Below are positions 19,601 through 31,122 of a stretch of DNA of 44,748 bases, in pieces. Source of the stretch: Tieghemiomyces parasiticus (taxonomy: Eukaryota > Kickxellomycota > Dimargaritomycetes > Dimargaritales > Dimargaritaceae); NCBI GenBank assembly GCA_027575765.1, contig JANBPT010000321.1, positions 1-44,748 on the forward strand, in the 5' to 3' direction. The first letter of the stretch is position 1, and every line of letters starts with the position of its first letter. The notes under the pieces were generated by a model. That model was not told where the DNA came from and did not search any database. It saw nothing but the letters and a program-made list of their open reading frames with translations. Made by a program: the position numbers and the translations under genes.

Positions 19601-22330
19601 CCACTGTGGTACCCCCCAACACGAACTGGCTTCTGGCTGCCTGTCAGAAAACGGGCACCGCAGCCGACGGGCCATCCAAGACCACCCAACTGCTCACCGA
19701 GGCCTGCCAGTTTGTGCGGAATATCCTTACGAAGGAGACCAGCACCGCCCGGGTCCGTGACACACTACGGACCCACATATTCATCCAGCCCTTAGCGGGC
19801 AAAACCGTTCCAGGATTCGATCTGGCCGCTTTCGTGGACGCCGCTTACGACCATTCCCCACAGCGTACCTCTCCAGTCTGGTTGTTGAACCTGGCCGTCG
19901 TGTACTACGCCCTGCGTCGGGTGGCCGGGGACGGTCGACTCTGGCTCCCACTCCTTGACTTGGTCGCCTATTGCCACGATGGCGAGTCCAGTGACCTTGC
20001 ACACCAGCACCCGTTGTACCCGGCTGCCCTAACCGTGTTTCAGACCGCCTTGGAGTGCTGCCCCGACGAGCCGCTACTTTGGTGGCAGTACCTTGCGTGG
20101 GTGCGTCTACCCATGCGCCGACTCCAACACCTATGCCAATTTATCATGCACTTTACAGCCGGCCCGGCCCCACCGCCCAAGACCGCCGCCCGGGTCACCC
20201 GGTCCCTTCGTCTCGCCGACACCCTCGTGGTGTTTTTCCAGTACCACCTGCACTTGGCTCATGGGGACTCGAAGCACCCATCCAGCAATACCTTATCCTG
20301 TGTGGCCGATTGGCTCTATGCCCTGCTGACCGCTCCCACCGCCGATGCCTTTTACCGTCTGATCATGACCCAGCCGGCCCCCACTGCGACCTTACCGGCG
20401 CCAGCTGCCACGGACCCGGCCCTGACCGCTAGTTGGCTGGCCGAGGAACTCCTCCCGGAACATTGGTCAGCCCTATGGCTGGCCTACCTTCACGTCCGCG
20501 TGTACGGCACCCTCGCCTTGGACCACTTTGTGGGGCCCCGGGCCTTCGCCTTTTTGCCGCGTTCTTACCAACCCACCGTAATCGACTGGGCGCGTGCCCG
20601 CCACTACCTAGAACAGCGCGCTGCTGAACCATCGGCTGAGAGCTCCGAACTGGACACGGTCCCCGTCGCCTCTCTACTCGGCCACGCTGCTACCCTCCTG
20701 GGGACCCTGGCCGCCCACTGCGCCCGTCACCAATTCAGTGATGCCTACATACCCCTCATGTACAACTACGCCGCCCTGTTGCGAGCCCTGGAGACCGCAC
20801 CGGCGCTCATTGCTATTGAGGTGCGCCGGCTACAGGAACTGGAAATTCCCCCTCGACCCGAGACTGCTGACCTGCTCTTCCGGTTGAACACAGAGACCGC
20901 CACCACCGACCAGACCGACTCGGGTGGACCACCGCTAGACCTACGTTACTTTGAGGAGGTAGTCCGTCCCTTTGCGGGCAATCCGGCCGTGTGGAACCGG
21001 CTGGCCAAGGTGGATTGGCGTCTGTACGGCGACCCCGTACGGGTGGCCGAGCTACTGGCACGCGCCATCAACGTGAGCTACCCGAGCCGCAGCCCGCTCC
21101 AGAGCGAGTGGCGGTATCTGCAGCCCACCGTGACTTTGTATTTGCGCGTGTGCGCTGCCCGCTACCCGCCGGATACCAATGGCGCCGTACCTGATCGCCT
21201 GGTCACCTTGCAGCTGGGGACTAACAATGGATCCTCTACTGGCCACCCGGAAACTTCCAATCCTTCGAGTTCACAGGCGGGCCCGTTGTCCTTTGTAACC
21301 GGTGTGGAGGGACCCGTCGCTCGTGCCGAGCTAGTCCGTGAACGTGTCGCGGCGCGTGAGGCCAAAATGAACGCGGCCGATGGCCACTCCCTGACCGCCT
21401 ACCTCTACATGAACCAGCTTTATATTTTACTCTACCTGGCGGGTGAATCCCCTGCCAAGTTCGCGGACCCGGACTACTTTTTCCGATCTAATTACCTCCA
21501 CCATCGTCGCCGCACGGCTGTGGAGGCCGGATACCCTGCATTCGACGCATTTCGATTCGCCTGTGAGGCGGCTGAGCGTCTGCACCGCCATCACGGCAGC
21601 GCCAGTGATGGTAGTCAGCCTCTACCCACCACCACGGCCAGTGCCGTGGCCAACCAGCTTAGTCCGCTCTTCCGGTCCGTGAGGCGGCCCGTTGGTCCCT
21701 TTCTGGTCACCCTCAGCAAGGAACTGACCTTGCACCCCGGGTCCGTACTCGCCCCCCTTGTCCCCCGCACCCACCAGGTGAGTCAGACGGATGAGCTGGG
21801 ACTTAACGACTGATCATTTTCTTACGGTGTCACCACACACGCCCTACACTGCGTGTATACCCACGATCGCCTCACCCTTGCCACCTTCTCTACTGCTGTC
21901 TGCTTCCCTCCTCCCACATATCCCATCACCAGTCCTACTCCGCCGCCTGGGTCTTTGAAACACTGCGTCGCCTGGTACCGGCGGATTTCTTCCTTCCGGT
22001 GGCCAAACAGTTCGCCGACTGCCTCGACTGTGTGCTACACGCCCAGATTGAGTAAGCCACCCTCTATAGCGTCTGCCGCTCAGCACTTAGTACTGGTTAC
22101 TTCCTCCACCCCTGGCGGCATTTCGGTTTCCAAGCTAGGTCTGCCCTCCCCCCCTCCTAACCACAGTATTTTTTCGTTTACTTCTCCCACCTTATGCTCA
22201 CCCGCACCATTTTTACCCCATTAGATTTGCTTGGCACCTGTTTTTGACGGGCTATCAGGAGGAGGCCGCTCTGTGGCTGTGCCGGACGAGCCAGCGATTC
22301 TCAGCCTCACCATGGCTTGATGACATGTAA
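16621..22330 (+). CDS. ZFC3H1/Red1-like zinc-finger protein of nuclear RNA surveillance (3 exons)
   Basis: Model: exon 1 16621-21777, exon 2 21933-22051, exon 3 22225-22330, about 1793 residues. The ATG at 16621 is preferred over an in-frame upstream GTG. Without splicing the frame would run 12 codons past CACCAG to a stop. With GTGAGT and GTAAGC donors and two AG acceptors, it continues through SYSAAWVFETLRRLVPADFF and EFAWHLFLTGYQEEAALWL to a TAA. The first third is disordered and rich in Ser, Pro and acidic residues. A coiled coil lies at about 470-603. The diagnostic finger (FCVYETTGGDCRDPGCQSTH, from about 803) has C-x8-C-x4-C-x3-H spacing, as in zf-C3H1 (PF10650). The C-terminal half has HAT/TPR-like helices (for example about 1083-1170). 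ZFC3H1 (human) and Red1 (S. pombe) link Mtr4-type helicases to the nuclear exosome. Function is inferred from the finger and layout. Confidence 0.82.
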
Positions 22331-25079
22331 GCTGCGATTATCCACTCTCTCCCCGTAGTTCTGATCATTTCGTTGCTCTCGAACGCGACGGAGTGAGCTT
22401 TCGTACAAACTACCTCGCTAGATTAACCTCTGCCTCTAATTACCCCTCGCTCCTTACCTCCTCTCCCCACCCCCTGCTAACCCTGGACGACCGCCAAGTG
22501 GTGCACGTATCATCGAGGTGTCAGAACGCTGAGGTCGTGGACCTACCAACCTCTCCATGTGTGACTTTCTCGATCCCCCCGAAGTCTTAGGGTTCCGATA
22601 TATTTCCTCCACCCTCAATCCCCGATGCAGATATCTGATTATGATTTCTAGGAACATGAGGCAGCAATAGCCTGGTGAAGTATGACTGGTATTGCTTCCG
22701 AGACGATTAGCGCCTAAATATTTGAGGCCTTTGAGGATAATCCCGAAGCGTGGCCGAATATTTAGTGGAATCGATCTACGGGGCAGCAGCACTCTCGTGG
22801 GCAAGGAGTTGATGAAGCCACTCGAAATTCTCGTTTACTCAGGCAAGGCCAATCAATTATAATTATTTTAGTATCCTTGCTACCCAGGTTGTGATCGTGC
22901 CGTTCATTGGCGCGGCTGATTAACAATCTGAGCGATGGCCTCGTCTCTGAAGGCCACTCGCATCTCGGATAGAAGCACACCTTCCTTCTGGCTAACCGGG
23001 TTCTAATAGTTAATGTTTTCCTTAGACCTATTCATACTTTCGCCAATTTATTCCACTCCTCTACCCGCTACATAACCCATTCTCATTTATTCTTAGTTAT
23101 ATTCAGATATTTTCGTGTTCAAGGAGAGGGGTGACTGGTCAGGTTGACACTGTGTGTGTCTAACATTGTTTCCCAAATATGGGTAATAAATTATTAATAG
23201 TATTTGTCGTCTGGCAAATGCCAAGTCTTCCAATGGCTGTGCTATAATGCATGCCGTTGGCAGAAAACAATTAACACTAACCCTACTTGCATAAAAGCGC
23301 TCAAGCCAACCATGCCATAAGTACATGGTCCTTCCAATGGAACTCCATTCTACCATGAACCGGCATGGAAGGCGCAAGCTGCAACTATTCGCTAATATTC
23401 CACCAGTCAGCCTTCCCTTTCGTTTTCCTCTCTTGGCTGACCTCCATTATCTTAGGGCTCTCATACCCAGTGCTAGTTCTTATTGTTAGTACCATCCAAT
23501 GGGCTAGGTGCCGCCCCACCTAGCTGGAACAAGCCAGGCTTACTTCGTAGAGTCGGACCAGTCTATACCTTATTCCTATATATACCTGTCCGACTGTCCT
23601 CAATAAAACGATAGTAAACCATCCGATATCTTCTCCCCTCCCCTTGGGTTCCACCCCACCTCGGTTACTCACCCCAGGGCCACCTGCGGCTCTCTCCCTC
23701 CTCCCTTCACTTACAAAACTTCGCAGGACTACCTCCTTGTCTTTTCGTCTCCCTCGTGACCCCTACCACAGTATTATTGGCAGTGTCTTTCAATAGACGC
23801 CACCCGCTTGCGGTACCAGGACTCCACGGGAGCTGTACGAAGGCCGCCCAGATAGCCACGTGTATACGCATACGTAAACCTAAGCTTTGTTCCTTAATGA
23901 GAGTAAGCCCTACTCCGTCCACATGCTCCATACAGCCTATCCTTTTTTGGTCTCTTATGTTCTCTAATGCGGCGCCAAACACCTCGCTAGGGCTAACGAA
24001 TGTCTACGGCGCCCAAAGTGTCGCCCACGCTAGTGGGCCGCCCTGCGACCGGTTGCCCGTACTGCAGGAGTCTTCTGTGCATCTCCTCTCGAATTCATGC
24101 TACCAACTCATGAACCCACGAAACCTTTGGCCGTCCAGAACCACCTCCGAAATTATGAACCCTTGCGGCCCAAGCTTGCTATATGTACCACCGAGCCCGC
24201 GTTCATGAACTCGGTCTCCGTTTTGTCACTGGCACCTTGTATTGCTTGACAGCCCGTAGCACTCGCGGCCTATGGGTGGCCTTTACTTCCTTATTTCAAT
24301 AAACCCTCTGCTACGTCGTTCCACCATCAAACCCCCCACCCTCCTTTACGGACACCGCGCCTTGATTATCAAGTCTAGACTCACTACAATCCCACATGAA
24401 CTAGACAATCGGCTAAAGCCGCCGTTTAGGAGGGTGGATACCATCATATCTCAGGAAAGGTTGGTGCATCTGACGTCTTACGTTTGGTTAAACTAAACTT
24501 CGGTCTGGCGATATAATTAATGGATAAAGCCGGGAGGGGGTCTAATATTTAATCACATCAGTAACCATCAAATCCCAAGGCGGGCGACAATCACAGGGCA
24601 TAAGTGTCTGGGCTAGACTCAACAGTACTTCGTGTGGCTGGCTTTGCTAGGCAGGCCAACCTAGGCGACTACATGAGCCAGAATATGTTGCTCCGTATTT
24701 CCTATTTGGGCCCAGGCTGAGAGACAGAGAGAGCGCGCGCAAGAGACGATGGCTGGCCCGGCACGTGTTTACTCAACCTGGAGTCCGACGAAGTAAATGC
24801 GGTGGACCGAGCCAGATTGCCACCCCAGGGCCTGTCGGACCTTTTAAGAACCTTATCCCCGTTCCGCCCACTATCTACACAGCTTCACCACTACTCTGTA
24901 TTATACCCTGCTATCGTCACTCATTCCCTACTACATTCGCTCCCCACTACGCATTGTAAGGCCGCCCATACATTTGCATTCCTCGTCTACGGCAGACGCC
25001 GTTCGAAAGTCACCCCTCATCCGACTACAACCTCTTACTCGACACCCCAGCTGCCCCACTCTTATCCTTCTTTCTAGCC
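22331..25079. other. Long spacer upstream of VPS15
   Basis: No gene is supported. Right after the TAA at 22328 a frame resumes near 22359 (SDHFVALERDGV and onward). It could be an alternative last exon of the ZFC3H1-like gene, but the required intron would be only 32 nt. The rest has short opposing frames with no recognisable motif. A short GA/GC-repetitive run occurs near 24720-24745. The VPS15 promoter must lie at the right end. Confidence 0.5.
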
Positions 25080-28000
25080 ATGGGCCAGTCACATTCCACC
25101 GTACTGTCGTCCGCGGCCAGCGGGTTCACGGGCATCGGTACGGACGGACGGCTCCTGGAGCTCGACGGTGACCTGCATTATCAGAAGAGCCTGGGGCAGG
25201 GTCAGTTCATGAAGACCATTCGGTGTTGGCACCCACAGGAGGGCCTCGTCGTGGTCAAGCTTTTTGTCAAGCCCGACGGCCAACTCCGCCTCCGCAGCGA
25301 GGTGGCTACCGTCCACCACGCCCACCATGTGCTCAAACAACTTCCCGGCGTGCTATCGTACCCGGTCGCCCGCGAGACTGAACACGCGGTGTACCTGGTC
25401 CGGCAATACCTCTACTCCAATCTGTACGACCGAATTAGCACCCGACCTTTCCTAGAGCCTGTCGAGAAAATGTGGATCACTTACCAGCTATTATGCGCCC
25501 TCCGCGACGTGCACCGACTTGAGGTGTGCCATGGGGATATAAAGGCGGAGAACGTGCTCATTTCGAGCTGGAATTGGGCATATCTGAGCGATTTCGCACC
25601 GTTCAAACCAACATTCTTGCCCGAGGATAACCCCGCCGACTACGCATACTACTTCGACACGTCTACACGCCGTACGTGTTACGTTGCCCCCGAACGGTTT
25701 GTACCAAGCGCTACGCTAACCGCCCGGAGTAGTGTAGCAGGCCCTGCACCGGCCGCGGGCAGTCTCGAAAGCGGAGTCGAGTCTGAAGCCTTACGCGCTT
25801 ACGTCGCCAGGCGTGGTCGTCTCACACCGGCTATGGATGTGTTCTCTCTCGGCTGCGTGATCGCCGAACTGTACCTCGAAGGTAAGCCGGTGTTCACTCT
25901 ATCCCAACTCCTCCAGTTTCGCAGTGGTGAGTACGACCCGACCGAGGCCCTGGCAGCCATCCCGGACCCGGAGGTGCGGGCCCTGATCGTGCGCATGATC
26001 GATCGGGATCCGGACAATCGGCCCTCTGCTGCGGCCTGCCTGGGCGAGTGGCAAGGCCGGTGGTTCCCGCCGCTCTTCGAGGCCTTCCTGTACCCTTACA
26101 TGGCCGGGTTTGCCACGTTTTTGGCTTCACTAAACCCGCCGGGTCCCCCAGGGGCCACCGACCCCGGCCGCGCCCTGGCCGCCCGCTACTTTGCACACTA
26201 CGGCGAGGCGCTGGACGGCCACCGGGCGACGAACGCCCCAACCACCCCGCCCTCGACCATCGTGTGCTGTTCGGACGCCCGAATCGACCGTGTATACCAC
26301 GACTGGGACCTGATCCGGTCGGCATTGGACCTTGACACGGTGAAGGCCCCTGAACCCTCGCGGATAGCCAAGGCGGCTGTGACCACTGGGACCCAGCCGG
26401 CCGCCCTCATCCTTGTAGATCTGGTGACGGCCTGCCTTCGGAATGCCGCCTTCCCCACCTCACGCCGGCACGGGCTTGAACTGCTCTACTGGCTAGCCCC
26501 GGGACTTCGCGACGCCCAGGTCCTCAATAGTGTCGTCCCACACGTGGTCAGTCTCCTCGGCGATGGAACAGCTGTGGTGCGAGCCATGGCCGTCCATGTT
26601 CTCACTCGCTTGCTGGGCCGCATGCGCACCGTACCGGCTCTGGATGCCGACTTGTTCCCGGAATACGTCCTGCCTCCCCTGCGCACCCTGGCGGGGGACC
26701 CGGAGCCCGTGGTCCGGCTCGCCCTCGCCACCGCCGTGGCCCCCTTGGCCGAGGCCGCTCTGTTATTCCTCGACACCCCTGCGGCCCCAGGGGAAACCGA
26801 CCACAATGCTGAGGACGAAGCTTCCCCTGCCCCTCGTTCGTTTGGTCCCGAGGACGGACGCACTGCCCGGCTGACTCGCCTTCGCGCCCAATTCCAGACC
26901 GTGATTGCGCCGTTGCTCACCGACCCCCGCCCGGACGTCCGTCGTGCCCTACTGGTCGATCTAGCTCGTCTGGCTCTATTTTTTGGCCGGCCGTTGACCC
27001 TCGACTTTCTCCTTTCGCACGTGGTGACCTACCTTAACGACCGCGACTGGCTTCTGCGCGGTTCCTTTTGCGAGGCCTCCGTGGGCCTGGCTGCTGCGAT
27101 CGGACCTGCCGGGTTGGAGCAGTACCTTCTCCCTCTCCTGACCCAGGCTCTAGCCGATCCTAATGAGGGCGTGGTGGATAAAGTTCTGCAGGCCTTTGTG
27201 GCCCTTGCCGAGGCCGGCCTGTTCCCTAAGTTGGTGCTGTGGGATCTGTTAGGCACGACCCTTCCGCTGGTCTACCACCCGAATCTGGCCATCCGGTACG
27301 CCACCGTGGCCCTGGTGGCAGCCATCACTGCCCAGCTCCCCACTGTCGACAAGTGGTGTTTGGTCCTGCCCACCTTGGTGCCCTACCTTAAATCCGACAC
27401 GTTGGACACCTCCCGGGCCGCCCTCCTGGCCGCCCTGCGGCCGCCCATCTCCCGACGGCTCCTCCAGGAAGCACTGGCCAAGCCGTCCGCCGACAGCGGG
27501 AGTCTCGATACCGGAGAGGCACCTGGTACCCCCGAGGGGCCCCGACCACTGTATAAATCAGCTCCATCGTCGGGAAGTGCCAGCCCGACAGCCACAGCGA
27601 TGTCAATGACCGGTGAGGCTGAACCGGCCGGCCGGTGGGAATACCTGCGCCACGCCGACCCGCAGGACTTTGCCAAGCTAGACACCTTGGCCTCATACCT
27701 CGATAAGGTGCGCCGCAATCTGGGGCCGCCGCGGAACGCCCTCGCCAGCGACTCAGCCAACGACACCAGCAGTCAACGCGCTCGTCCGGTCTCCGAGGCT
27801 GGGCCCGACCACGCCGTCGAACTCCGCGATCTCGGACTGACCCCGCACACCGTGTTTCTCACCCCATATGACGCCGAGCGCCCCGTCCTGCCCACCAGCG
27901 GGACCCCCGCTGAGGATGACGTATTGACCCCGGTCCCACTCACGCGGTCCGCCAGCCACGGCGAGCACGAGTCGCCCCGTCGCCAGCCCCGGGAGCGAGC

Positions 28001-30005
28001 GATGGGCCAGCTTGCCCTTTGCTCACAGGGTCGATCCCAACCTGTCGACCCTGCCGACACCCCACACCACTCACCCCCACTGTCCCCAGAAGCCTCGTCG
28101 CCCCCCTCAGTTGGCGGTAGCCAGTCAGGCGATCCGTCAGCGCCGCGGCTGCCGCGCCATGCCGCGGCCAAGGCGACCGCCACCGTCGCCCTGTCCCGGG
28201 CTGACTCCCAGCCGGGTCTACGACGCGCCTCCGCCGATTCCAGCTTAGACCGTCCGGCCCTCCGCTCGCTGGCCCGCACCCTGGAGCGCTGTGGCCCGCG
28301 TTCCCCGCCTTTGTTTCCGCACCGGCATCGGCTGCTCCGCCACCCACGCTTCGACGACACACCCACCACCAAGTACCGTCACGTGCTGAGCGGCGGGGGT
28401 GGCGGGGGTTACTTTGATGCACACTTCCCGGCCGGCGGACCGGACGTGACCCAGGTGGCCTCTCCCACCTCGGCCCTGCACTGGCTGATTCACTATGACG
28501 CCGGCCAGACGGTCAAGTTACTCCTTCGCAAGAAGGCCCGGGAGGTGTTCCCGCGCCCACTTCCCGAGCTGGGACCCCCCACCGACCCGGGCCTCCTGGC
28601 CTACCACCAACGCCGCACCCAAGAGGCCATCCCTTCCCTGCAGAGTTGGCGACCCGAAGGAACCCTCGTGGCCTACTTCCGGGACCATGCCGCCACCGTT
28701 ACCGCCATCACCCTGACCAGTGACCAGGCGCTGTTTGCCACTGGGAGCCACGACACAACCGTGAAGGTGTGGGACGCCACTCGGCTGAGCAGCCGGGTCC
28801 TGCACCGCGCGCGGGCCACCTATACCCTGGGGGCGCGCGTTACCGATGTGACCTTCCTGCGTGGAACGCATAGTCTAGCCGCCACGGGTGATGACGGAAC
28901 CGTCCACCTCATTCGCGCCGATGCCCCAGCCGAACTAGGTCACGCCGACCCGGACGTCCGACTGGTCCGTCAGACCCGGCTAACCGCCGGTGAGTACGGC
29001 TTGCGAGTAGTTCACCTGACACCCGAGGCCCAGAACTACCTACTAGTGGCCACCACGGCCTGCCGCATTGTGGCTTTGGACGTGCACACGTTGGCTGAGC
29101 TGTGGGCCCTCCAATTACCCCCACGGTACGGTCTGCCCACGGCCCTGGTGACCGACCCGCGGCACACCTGGCTGCTGGTGGGGACGAGCCGCGGGGTTTT
29201 GACGCTATGGGATCTACGATTCCGGGTCTCGGTGAAGGTGTGGCAACACCCGGCCCAGGCCCCGGTGCATCAACTCTCGCTATACCGTACCCCGGCCGCT
29301 CACGGCCGGTGGGTGTTCGTGGCCGCTGGTCGTGGCGAGGTGTCAGTTTGGGACGTGGAGCGGGCTGAATGCCGCGAGGTATTCTGTGGCGCCCGTAACT
29401 GGGCTGAGCTCCGACGCGACCTCGTCCGCCACCAATACCAGGCAGGAGAGGCCCCCACTGTGGAGGTTGCCTTTGCGCAGGTCTTGGCCGGGGGCCACGA
29501 GCCATCGGGGTCAACCGCTGCGGGTGGCAATTCGGCCGCTGCCGGTCACGTGGGATCCGACGCCGCCGTCCGGGCACTGGTCCACCCTCCGGAGGGCCAG
29601 TTCCTCCTGACGGCCGGCGAGGACCGCCGCATCAAATACTGGGACCTGGAATGCATCACGGATTCCTACACGGTGAGCGGGGCCAACCCTGCCACAGGGA
29701 ATCGGTCACGCTACGCCAGTCACAGCTATGGCACCGTGACAGTTCATACCGAGACCATAGCCAGTACGGCCCCTTCTTCCGTCACCTCCGCAACGGGCAC
29801 GTCGTTGGCCGGGAGCCGTTCTGGCCGTAGTGGACTCCTACCAACCGCGGGATCCCCACGTAACGCCCCGCGAGCTTGCCGTGACAGCCTGCGGTCTTCC
29901 TTCACTGACCACGAGGATTGCATCACCGCACTCCAGATCGGTGAGGTGCCCTTCCCCTGCGTAATTAGCGGGGCCCGTAACGGAGCCGTGCGCATCTACA
30001 TGTGA
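25080..30005 (+). CDS. VPS15: VPS15, regulatory protein kinase-like subunit of class III PI3-kinase
   Basis: A 1641-residue single-exon protein. Vps15 (human PIK3R4/p150) anchors and regulates the Vps34 lipid kinase on endosomes and autophagic membranes. The protein starts MGQSHS, an N-myristoylation signal. The kinase-like domain (about 30-327) shows CHGDIKAENVLIS (150-162, catalytic-loop Asp153), then DFAPFKPTFLPEDNPADYAY (171-190), where DFA replaces DFG as is usual in Vps15, and RRTCYVAPERF (197-207). HEAT-like helical repeats follow at about 433-800. A Pro/Ser/Arg-rich, probably disordered linker spans about 800-1120. WD40 repeats run from about 1190 to the end (GSHDTTVKVWD, AGEDRRIKYWDLE, SGARNGAVRIYM). 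It is longer than the yeast (about 1454) and human (about 1358) proteins because of the linker. A polyadenylation-type AATAAA lies at 30031. Identity is secure. Confidence 0.97.
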   Translation: MGQSHSTVLSSAASGFTGIGTDGRLLELDGDLHYQKSLGQGQFMKTIRCWHPQEGLVVVKLFVKPDGQLRLRSEVATVHHAHHVLKQLPGVLSYPVARETEHAVYLVRQYLYSNLYDRISTRPFLEPVEKMWITYQLLCALRDVHRLEVCHGDIKAENVLISSWNWAYLSDFAPFKPTFLPEDNPADYAYYFDTSTRRTCYVAPERFVPSATLTARSSVAGPAPAAGSLESGVESEALRAYVARRGRLTPAMDVFSLGCVIAELYLEGKPVFTLSQLLQFRSGEYDPTEALAAIPDPEVRALIVRMIDRDPDNRPSAAACLGEWQGRWFPPLFEAFLYPYMAGFATFLASLNPPGPPGATDPGRALAARYFAHYGEALDGHRATNAPTTPPSTIVCCSDARIDRVYHDWDLIRSALDLDTVKAPEPSRIAKAAVTTGTQPAALILVDLVTACLRNAAFPTSRRHGLELLYWLAPGLRDAQVLNSVVPHVVSLLGDGTAVVRAMAVHVLTRLLGRMRTVPALDADLFPEYVLPPLRTLAGDPEPVVRLALATAVAPLAEAALLFLDTPAAPGETDHNAEDEASPAPRSFGPEDGRTARLTRLRAQFQTVIAPLLTDPRPDVRRALLVDLARLALFFGRPLTLDFLLSHVVTYLNDRDWLLRGSFCEASVGLAAAIGPAGLEQYLLPLLTQALADPNEGVVDKVLQAFVALAEAGLFPKLVLWDLLGTTLPLVYHPNLAIRYATVALVAAITAQLPTVDKWCLVLPTLVPYLKSDTLDTSRAALLAALRPPISRRLLQEALAKPSADSGSLDTGEAPGTPEGPRPLYKSAPSSGSASPTATAMSMTGEAEPAGRWEYLRHADPQDFAKLDTLASYLDKVRRNLGPPRNALASDSANDTSSQRARPVSEAGPDHAVELRDLGLTPHTVFLTPYDAERPVLPTSGTPAEDDVLTPVPLTRSASHGEHESPRRQPRERAMGQLALCSQGRSQPVDPADTPHHSPPLSPEASSPPSVGGSQSGDPSAPRLPRHAAAKATATVALSRADSQPGLRRASADSSLDRPALRSLARTLERCGPRSPPLFPHRHRLLRHPRFDDTPTTKYRHVLSGGGGGGYFDAHFPAGGPDVTQVASPTSALHWLIHYDAGQTVKLLLRKKAREVFPRPLPELGPPTDPGLLAYHQRRTQEAIPSLQSWRPEGTLVAYFRDHAATVTAITLTSDQALFATGSHDTTVKVWDATRLSSRVLHRARATYTLGARVTDVTFLRGTHSLAATGDDGTVHLIRADAPAELGHADPDVRLVRQTRLTAGEYGLRVVHLTPEAQNYLLVATTACRIVALDVHTLAELWALQLPPRYGLPTALVTDPRHTWLLVGTSRGVLTLWDLRFRVSVKVWQHPAQAPVHQLSLYRTPAAHGRWVFVAAGRGEVSVWDVERAECREVFCGARNWAELRRDLVRHQYQAGEAPTVEVAFAQVLAGGHEPSGSTAAGGNSAAAGHVGSDAAVRALVHPPEGQFLLTAGEDRRIKYWDLECITDSYTVSGANPATGNRSRYASHSYGTVTVHTETIASTAPSSVTSATGTSLAGSRSGRSGLLPTAGSPRNAPRACRDSLRSSFTDHEDCITALQIGEVPFPCVISGARNGAVRIYM

Positions 30006-30207
30006 GAAGGGTATGAGTTCAATCCCAACCAATAAACTCGGTCAGTGTAAAGAATTTCTCTCCTCAATTCTAATGCGCGGGCTAATCGAACCCCAAGTTG
30101 ATGGTTCGACCTGTTAAACATGGGCAGCGTAAATTGCATCGACTAAGCATTTAATGGTGGGGTTTATATCTCTTCGTTTACGGCTGCGTATGTCGGGGAG
30201 GAAAGGT

Positions 30208-31122
30208 TTACTCGACGCTGGCTGGCGCGGTTGCTGCGGCCTTGTCAGCCCGGGCCATCCGTGCGGCGTAATTCTGGGCCTTCTGCTTCTTGGACACAGG
30301 GGGCCGGCTCATGGCCTGGCGCCGGCGACGCTTAACCTCCCGCTCAGCCTTAATAGCAGCCTGCTTCTCGGCCTTCTTGGCGTAGTAGGCCTTCTTGTAC
30401 ACGTTGCACAGCTCCTTGAGGACGCCGTTAGGGAACACGGGCTCCAGGAGGGAAGGTTTAAAGGTCACGGCGCTGGCGGCCTCGGGCATGGTGTCGAAGG
30501 GCCCGTCCTTCCACTCGTACTGGTAGGCCGTCGATTTATATTTTGTCAGCGGCGTCATTGAGCTCTTGGCATAGCGCATCAGCGTCAACTTGTTCGTCTG
30601 CGGGTCAAGCTCTTTCTTAATAAGGATCTTAGTGGGCCGGTTATTGCTCGGGTCGAGAATCTGCACGCGCGATATGTGCACGGGCATCTCAATTTGGACT
30701 CGGCCCGTTTCGGTCGTGCTAGTTTTGGGGACGTGTTTGTAGACCTAGCGTGCGAGAGGGGAGGGGTGACAGGTAGGTAGGGATCGAAAAATCAGGGCCA
30801 GGGATAGTAACACTGGCAGCTGGCCGTAAGTGGGCACAGCTTTGCCCCAAGCCGAAACACAACCATAGGGTCCAAGACCAGAGTAGACAGCTAGGGAGTG
30901 CGCTGCTCGCCCACGTTTACTTACCAGGTTCTGGCCCGAGATAAGGACCTGGTTGGTCCGGCGCATGACCTTGGCGATGTTACCGGACGAACCCTTGTTC
31001 TTGCCACTAATAATCATGACCTTGTCACCTCGCACGATCTTCCACCGGCGGATCCGGTCCTTCGGAGCGACATACTTGGTCACCGGCTGAAGCCGGGTGT
31101 TGACGCGACGGAAACTGCGCAT
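30208..31122 (-). CDS. Mitochondrial large-subunit ribosomal protein uL24m (2 exons)
   Basis: Reconstructed on the minus strand as exon 1 30925-31122 and exon 2 30208-30744, giving 244 residues. The 180-nt intron starts GTAAGT after an exact 66 codons and ends at GCTAG. The join reads QNLVYKHVPKTSTTETGRVQ, the expected uL24 sequence. Residues 32-52 (GDKVMIISGKNKGSSGNIAK) are the KOW motif that binds 23S-type rRNA. EMPVHISRVQILDP (about 85-98) is the other family signature. The start MRSFRRVNTR is Arg-rich, suiting mitochondrial targeting, and the C-terminus is Lys/Arg-rich. It is the counterpart of yeast MRPL40 and bacterial L24. It converges with VPS15 and diverges from the Sad1 gene. Confidence 0.93.

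Noticed and set aside
22327..22590. Fourth exon of the ZFC3H1-like gene, starting at 22359
   Set aside because: It would need a 32-nt intron, far below the 104-210 nt seen elsewhere in the window. The TAA at 22328 is the simpler end. Kept only as an alternative.
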